Shown in pieces: positions 58,635 to 64,000 of a stretch of DNA of 64,000 bases. This DNA comes from CAISKJ01 sp046351555 (GTDB taxonomy: Bacteria > Myxococcota_A > Polyangia > Polyangiales > Ga0077539). Under the pieces are notes generated by a model. The model was given only the letters and a program-made list of their open reading frames with translations. It had not been told where the DNA came from and searched no databases. The position numbers and the translations under genes are program-made. Positions within the stretch are counted from its first letter, which is position 1; the number at the start of each line of letters is the position of its first letter. The stretch spans positions 186,001 through 250,000 of the forward strand of contig JAXLYI010000012.1 of NCBI GenBank assembly GCA_046351555.1. Reading direction: 5' to 3'.

Positions 58635-58645
<11 letters not shown>
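57521..58645 (+). CDS. Membrane-anchored metallophosphoesterase
   Basis: 374 residues from a GTG at 57521. Three or four N-terminal helices (LALAPALFVALAIAGFALH, LLSLLVHGFGVALPLVALA, ALPAAVALGFSLAAFVV). The C-terminal domain has calcineurin-like motifs LHVSDLQTDG, VVFTGDLTNG, VYGDWDAWG (in place of GNHD), AFAHHPDAL and LAGHTHGGQV. The YkuE-type family acts on UDP-linked lipids or phosphoesters in the envelope. The altered GDWD motif is a feature to note. It overlaps the convergent NtrC-type gene by 11 bp. Confidence 0.82.
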
Positions 58646-60026
<1,381 letters not shown>

Positions 60027-60037
60027 GGCGGCGGCGC

Positions 60038-60043
60038 ATGATA
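60038..60043 (-). promoter_or_regulatory. Candidate -10 box for the NtrC-type gene
   Basis: TATCAT on the minus strand, 11 bp before the GTG at 60026. The divergent 69-bp gap also holds the CopA start region. Confidence 0.4.
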
Positions 60044-60095
60044 ACGCCGAAGCGCCCGGTGGCGATTCCCGTCGCGCGGTAGTAGGAGACGCGCC

Positions 60096-62270
60096 ATGGC
60101 CGCCGCCCCCCGCGAGCTCGACATCGAAGGGATGACCTGCGCCGCCTGCGTCTCCCGCGTCGAGCGCGTCCTCAAGCGCGTCCCCGGCGTCCGCGACGCC
60201 GCGGTGAACCTCGCCACCCACCGCGCCACCGTGACCGTCGACGGCGCCGCCGACGAGGCCCTCATCGCCGCCGTCGAGAAGGCAGGCTACGGCGCGAAGC
60301 CCCACGTCGCGCTCTTCTCCGCCGAGGACTTCGCCGCGGACGAAGCCCCCGCCGCGCCGGCCCGCTCGCCGTGGACGCTCGACCGCGTGCGCGCGCCCGC
60401 CGCCCTCGCGGTCGCGGCGGTGTTGATGGTGCTTGCGATGGTTCCGGCGCTCCAGTTCACGGGCCACGCGTACGTGCAGTGCGCGCTGGCGGCGGCGGTG
60501 GTGTTCGGGCTCGGCGCGCCCATTCAACGGGTGGCGCTGGTCAACGCCCGACACGGCGCGGCCACGATGGACACCCTCGTCGCGCTCGGCGCCGACGCCG
60601 CGATGGCGTGGTCGGTGGCGGCGATGGCGCGCGGCGGCTCGCACGGCCACGGGCACCTCTACTTCGAGACGGCCGCGATGATCGTCGCGTTCGTTCTCCT
60701 GGGCCGCTCGCTGGAGGCGCGGGCCCGTGCGCGGACGGGCGACGCGCTGCGGGCGCTGGTGTCGCTGCGCCCGCGGACCGCGCGGGTGATTCGCGGCGGC
60801 GAGGAGCGCGAGCTCCCGGTGGGCCGCGTGCGGGCGGGCGACCTCGTGCGGGTGGGCGCGAACGAGCGCTTCCCGGTGGACGGGGTGATTCGCGAGGGCG
60901 AAGGCCACGTCGACCTCTCGATGCTCACCGGCGAGTCGATGCCCGTCTCAAAGCGCGCGGGAGATTCGGTGCCCGGCGGCGCGGTGAACGGCCCCTCGCC
61001 CGTCACCATCGAGACGACGCGCGTCGGGGCGGACTCGGCGCTCGCGCAGATCATCGCGCTGGTCGAGCGGGCCCAGGGCTCGCGCGCGCCCATCCAGCGG
61101 ACGGCCGACCGGGTGGCCGCGGTGTTCGTCCCGGTGGTGATGACCGCGGCGGCGGGGACGTTCGTGGCGTGGCGCGCGCTCGGGCACCCGACGGATCACG
61201 CGCTCCTCGCGGCGGTGTCGGTGCTGGTGGTGGCGTGCCCCTGCGCGCTCGGCCTCGCCACGCCCACCGCGGTGATCGTGGGCGCGGGGCGCGCGGCGGC
61301 GCGGGGCATCCTGGTGCGCGACGCGGCCGTGCTCGAGCGGGCCTGCGACGTGACCGACGTGGTGTTCGACAAGACCGGCACGCTCACCCGCGGGGCGCCC
61401 GAGGTGACCGACGTGGTGACCTTCGGCGGCGTCAGTGAATCGGATGCGCTCGCGTGGGCCGCGGCGGTGGAGAAGGAGAGCGAGCACCCGCTGGCCCGCG
61501 CCGTCGTCGCGCGCGCCGGCGAGAAGGTGATGAAGGCGGGCGAGGTGAAGGCGACCGCGGGCGAAGGGGTCCGCGGGGTGGTCGACGGCGCGGAGGTTCG
61601 CGTGGGGCGCGCGGCGGGGCTGGGCGAGGAGGCGCGCGCTGCCGCCGAGGCGCTCGAGGCGCGCGGGCGCACGGTGGCGGCGGTGTCGCGCGACGGGGCG
61701 GTGGTGGCGCTGCTCGGGCTCGCCGACGCGCCGCGGCCCGAGGCGCGGGAGGCGGTGGCGGAACTCGCGGCGATGGGGGTGCGGGCGCACGTGGTGTCGG
61801 GCGACCACGCGCGGGCGGTGGCGGCGGTGGCGCGCGAGGTGGGCGTCGAGGAGGCCCACGTGAAGGCGGGCGTGGCGCCGGGGGGCAAGGGGGCGGCGGT
61901 GGAGGCGCTGCGCGCGGCGGGGCGCGTGGTGGCGATGGTGGGCGACGGGGTCAACGACGCGCCGGCGCTCGCGGCGGCCGACGTGGGCTTCGCGATGGGG
62001 AGCGGCACGGACGTCGCCGCGGAGGTGGCGGGCGTGACGCTGATGCGGAGCGACCCGCGCGCCGTGGCCGAGGCCGTGCGGCTGTCGCGCGCGGTGATGG
62101 CGACCATCCGGCAGAACCTCTTCTGGGCCTTCGCCTACAACGCGGTGGCGATCCCGCTGGCGGCGGCGGGCGCGCTCGACCGCTTCGGCGGGCCGATGCT
62201 CGCGGCGGCGGCGATGGCGATGAGCTCGGTGACGGTGGTGACCAACTCCCTGCGGCTGCGCGGGGCGTAG
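60096..62270 (+). CDS. copA: CopA-type copper-translocating P1B ATPase
   Basis: 724 residues. One N-terminal heavy-metal domain (EGMTCAACVSRVERVL, CxxC), transmembrane helices around CPC (VVACPCALGLATP), phosphorylation site VFDKTGTLTRG, EKESEHPLARA (His-Pro), and VGDGVNDAPALAAADVG. The LYFETAAMIVAFVLLGR and SHGHGH regions fit the copper class. It exports copper(I) from the cytosol. Starting residue MAAAPRELD is the first ATG after the divergent promoter. Confidence 0.93.
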   Translation: MAAAPRELDIEGMTCAACVSRVERVLKRVPGVRDAAVNLATHRATVTVDGAADEALIAAVEKAGYGAKPHVALFSAEDFAADEAPAAPARSPWTLDRVRAPAALAVAAVLMVLAMVPALQFTGHAYVQCALAAAVVFGLGAPIQRVALVNARHGAATMDTLVALGADAAMAWSVAAMARGGSHGHGHLYFETAAMIVAFVLLGRSLEARARARTGDALRALVSLRPRTARVIRGGEERELPVGRVRAGDLVRVGANERFPVDGVIREGEGHVDLSMLTGESMPVSKRAGDSVPGGAVNGPSPVTIETTRVGADSALAQIIALVERAQGSRAPIQRTADRVAAVFVPVVMTAAAGTFVAWRALGHPTDHALLAAVSVLVVACPCALGLATPTAVIVGAGRAAARGILVRDAAVLERACDVTDVVFDKTGTLTRGAPEVTDVVTFGGVSESDALAWAAAVEKESEHPLARAVVARAGEKVMKAGEVKATAGEGVRGVVDGAEVRVGRAAGLGEEARAAAEALEARGRTVAAVSRDGAVVALLGLADAPRPEAREAVAELAAMGVRAHVVSGDHARAVAAVAREVGVEEAHVKAGVAPGGKGAAVEALRAAGRVVAMVGDGVNDAPALAAADVGFAMGSGTDVAAEVAGVTLMRSDPRAVAEAVRLSRAVMATIRQNLFWAFAYNAVAIPLAAAGALDRFGGPMLAAAAMAMSSVTVVTNSLRLRGA

Positions 62271-62282
62271 GAGACGGCGACC

Positions 62283-63137
62283 TCAGGTGCGGCGGCGCTT
62301 CTTCGGGGCGGAGCTCGACTTCGCCTCCAGTGCGGCGAGCTTCGCTTCGAGCGCGCGGCGCGTGGCGGCCTCGGCCTCGGCGCGGGCCTCGGCGTCGCGG
62401 GCCTTGGTCTCGGCGTCGCGGGCCTTGGTCTCGGCGTCGCGGGCCCTGGTCTCGGCGATCCGGCGCGCGGCGGCTTCGGCTTGGGCCTGCGCCTCCGCGG
62501 CGTCGCGCTCCTCATCGGTGGTGGGCCAGAGGCGCGTCCCTTCCTCGTCGTCGGAGACGCGCAGCATGTCGCCGACGACCACGATCCAAGCGTCGAGCTC
62601 GCGCGAGTACGCCGGCCCGTCGCCCATGTACATGCGGCGGAACTTCCCTCGCCCGTCGTGGCGCCACACCTGGAGCACCCAGGGGCCCTCGCCCTTCTCG
62701 TCGCGGCCGCAGCCGTCGGGGTCGAAGACCCAGAGCTCCTTCGTGCCCGAGGCGCCGTATTTCGCCGGGCCGCGGCGGTAGTCCTTCTCGGCGTTGTCCT
62801 CGCTCACGATCTCGACCGCGACGCGCGGGGGGTTCACGCCCGGCTGCCACGTGAGCACGCTGCGGATGCCCTCCGGGAGCGCGGGCTCCACCCACATCAC
62901 GTCGGGGTCGACGCCGACGCCACGGCGCGCGCGGTCCCAGCGGAGGGCGACGTTCACCACCATCGAGGCGGAGCGCTTCTGACGACGGGCGCCGGCTTCG
63001 AAGGTGCGGCGGAGGATCGCGCCGCGGCGGTCGTTCTTCGCCGTCACGGGCATGTTGAAGCCGTCGTCCAGGCACCAGTCCGCCGGGGGCTCGACGTCGT
63101 CGTACGCCGAGGTCGGGAGCGGCGCGGTCGATCGCAT
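62283..63137 (-). CDS. Uma2 family protein with heptad-like C-terminal tail
   Basis: 284 residues. N-terminal part 1-175 is Uma2/DUF820, a predicted PD-(D/E)XK-fold protein: VDPDVMWVEP, RVAVEIVSEDNAEKDYRR, PAKYGASGTKELWVFDPDG. The C-terminal 100 residues are low-complexity, with units such as AETKARDAETKARDAE repeated, probably a long helix or coiled coil, and a basic tail (APKKRRRT). The role of Uma2 is unknown. It is intact, unlike the copies near 4-6 kb. TAGCCT lies 6 bp before its start. Confidence 0.8.
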   Translation of the reverse strand: MRSTAPLPTSAYDDVEPPADWCLDDGFNMPVTAKNDRRGAILRRTFEAGARRQKRSASMVVNVALRWDRARRGVGVDPDVMWVEPALPEGIRSVLTWQPGVNPPRVAVEIVSEDNAEKDYRRGPAKYGASGTKELWVFDPDGCGRDEKGEGPWVLQVWRHDGRGKFRRMYMGDGPAYSRELDAWIVVVGDMLRVSDDEEGTRLWPTTDEERDAAEAQAQAEAAARRIAETRARDAETKARDAETKARDAEARAEAEAATRRALEAKLAALEAKSSSAPKKRRRT

Positions 63138-63143
63138 GACGCG

Positions 63144-63149
63144 AGGCTA
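63144..63149 (-). promoter_or_regulatory. Candidate -10 box for the Uma2 gene
   Basis: TAGCCT on the minus strand, 6 bp before the ATG at 63137, with no Shine-Dalgarno. Confidence 0.4.
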
Positions 63150-63184
63150 TCATGGCGCCCGCGGGCGGTGGCAACGCCGGCGGG

Positions 63185-64000
63185 TCAGGGCGGCGCGACG
63201 TAGTTGGCGCAGGCGCTCTGGATCACGCCGAGGGTCGACTCGAAGAAGGCGTCGTAGCGGTCGGCGCAGATGTCGCCGATGAAGCCGTTGGCGCCGAAGC
63301 GGTTGGTGAAGCCGACGAGCCGCGCGGCCACCTGGGCGCCGCAGGTGTTGTCGGGGCGGCGCCCGAGGAGTGACAGGACGACGATGTTCTGCTGCGTCCC
63401 GTTGCGGTGGCGCACGAGCTCGGCGAGCCACTCGGGCCCGGAGCCCCCGGAGCCGCCGGGTGTGCAGCCGAAGGTGTCGCAGGGCGTCGGGACGTCGTCC
63501 TCGTCGGTGATGAGCACGATGACCAGCAGCGAGTCGCGCCGCGCGAAGCCCGCGTTGCAGCGGCCGGGGGCGTTGTTGGCGGGGTCGACGGCGTTGAGCA
63601 TCCCGCGCGCCATCCGCTCGTTGTCGTCGCCGCCGCTCCCGAGCTGCGCCACGCAGCGGAACTTCCCCGCCAGGTCGGGCTCGGCCTCCGTCAGGTACGC
63701 CGCGCCGCTCGCGAAGGGGCCGCAGTTCATGTTGCTGGCGTTGGGCCCGCCGGTGCGCGTGACGAGGTTGCCGATGCCCGTGCAGCCAGGCGCGTTGGCG
63801 CGGTAGTCCTCCGAGGTCACGACGCCGATGTGGTAGCTCTGCACGCCCGCGAGCCGTGCGCGCACGCCGCGGATGAAGCCGTCGAAGCTCGCCGCGAGGC
63901 TGCGCTGGTTGTCGTCCATGCTCCCGGAGTCGTCGATGACGAAGAGCAGGTCGACCTTGTCGCAGGCGGTGAAGCGCGTGGGCACATCGGGCGCGTCGAC
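63185..64000 (-). CDS. von Willebrand factor A domain protein (5' end beyond window)
   Basis: The open frame runs off the right edge; its visible part is 271 residues. VDLLFVIDDSGSMDDN is the metal-ion-dependent adhesion site (D-x-S-x-S), and LLVIVLITDEDDVPTP carries the later Asp. Cys are frequent (TACDK, PGCTGIG, CNAGFARR, CDTFGC). The residues before the domain (VDAPDVPTRF) look like the end of an Asp/Ala/Pro linker, so it is probably another exported lipoprotein of the type common in this window. Secreted calcium- or ligand-binding protein; function unknown. Confidence 0.83.
   Translation of the reverse strand, partial: VDAPDVPTRFTACDKVDLLFVIDDSGSMDDNQRSLAASFDGFIRGVRARLAGVQSYHIGVVTSEDYRANAPGCTGIGNLVTRTGGPNASNMNCGPFASGAAYLTEAEPDLAGKFRCVAQLGSGGDDNERMARGMLNAVDPANNAPGRCNAGFARRDSLLVIVLITDEDDVPTPCDTFGCTPGGSGGSGPEWLAELVRHRNGTQQNIVVLSLLGRRPDNTCGAQVAARLVGFTNRFGANGFIGDICADRYDAFFESTLGVIQSACANYVAPP

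Overview
The window is very GC-rich, densely packed chromosomal DNA. Taxonomy is inferred, not searched. The gene content points to a myxobacterium-like deltaproteobacterium (Myxococcota, Polyangiales type): many secreted lipoproteins with Asp/Ala/Pro linkers, an IgGFc-binding-type lipoprotein, MopE-type Cys/Asp motifs, a transmembrane Ser/Thr kinase, a CarF-type plasmanylethanolamine desaturase, an AGPS-type ether-lipid enzyme and an NtrC-type regulator. No tRNA, rRNA, CRISPR array, integrase or intact insertion sequence was seen.

Layout. 1-6.1 kb: a membrane-protein tail, an IgGFc-type lipoprotein, a double-hairpin repeat, Dps, a lineage-type hypothetical gene, and a decayed, partly duplicated cassette of Uma2 and HNH nuclease fragments. 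6.1-16.3 kb: carF-like desaturase, DUF4139 lipoprotein, an Lhr-type helicase coupled to a PdeM-type phosphoesterase, N-formylglutamate amidohydrolase, a zinc-ribbon protein and an AGPS-like flavoenzyme. 16.4-23.5 kb: a membrane protein, a Ser/Thr kinase fused to a PstS-like binding domain, a Cys-rich repeat lipoprotein and a flippase. 23.5-26.0 kb: a less GC-rich two-gene module (TPR/STAND-like protein plus a small partner). 26.1-27.8 kb: PHB-depolymerase-type esterase lipoprotein and DedA. 27.8-33.5 kb: two divergent caspase-fold paralogues flanked by large palindromic repeats, then a frameshifted helical gene. 33.9-36.7 kb: a PLD-helicase-DUF3427 protein.

36.8-43.6 kb is a compact biosynthetic operon: radical SAM enzyme, zinc alcohol dehydrogenase, acyl-CoA-dehydrogenase-type oxidase, stand-alone adenylation enzyme, carrier protein and thioester reductase. 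The adenylation pocket read by alignment (DLFYLALVCK) is the one I associate with the L-prolyl-AMP ligases of pyrrole-2-carboxyl pathways. The operon therefore plausibly makes a prolyl/pyrrolyl thioester and releases it reductively as an aldehyde.

43.8-48.0 kb is housekeeping: histidine phosphatase, prfA, DUF1385 and rpmE, with an MBL hydrolase inserted on the other strand. 48.1-64 kb holds lipoproteins, a PD-(D/E)XK-like protein, deoxynucleoside kinase, a di-haem cytochrome, cytidine deaminase, a membrane phosphoesterase, an NtrC-family regulator divergent from a CopA-type ATPase, an intact Uma2 protein and a truncated von Willebrand A protein.

Two expression habits recur. TAnnnT boxes sit 6-11 bp before start codons that lack a Shine-Dalgarno, which suggests leaderless transcripts. 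Six tightly coupled gene pairs overlap by exactly GTGA.
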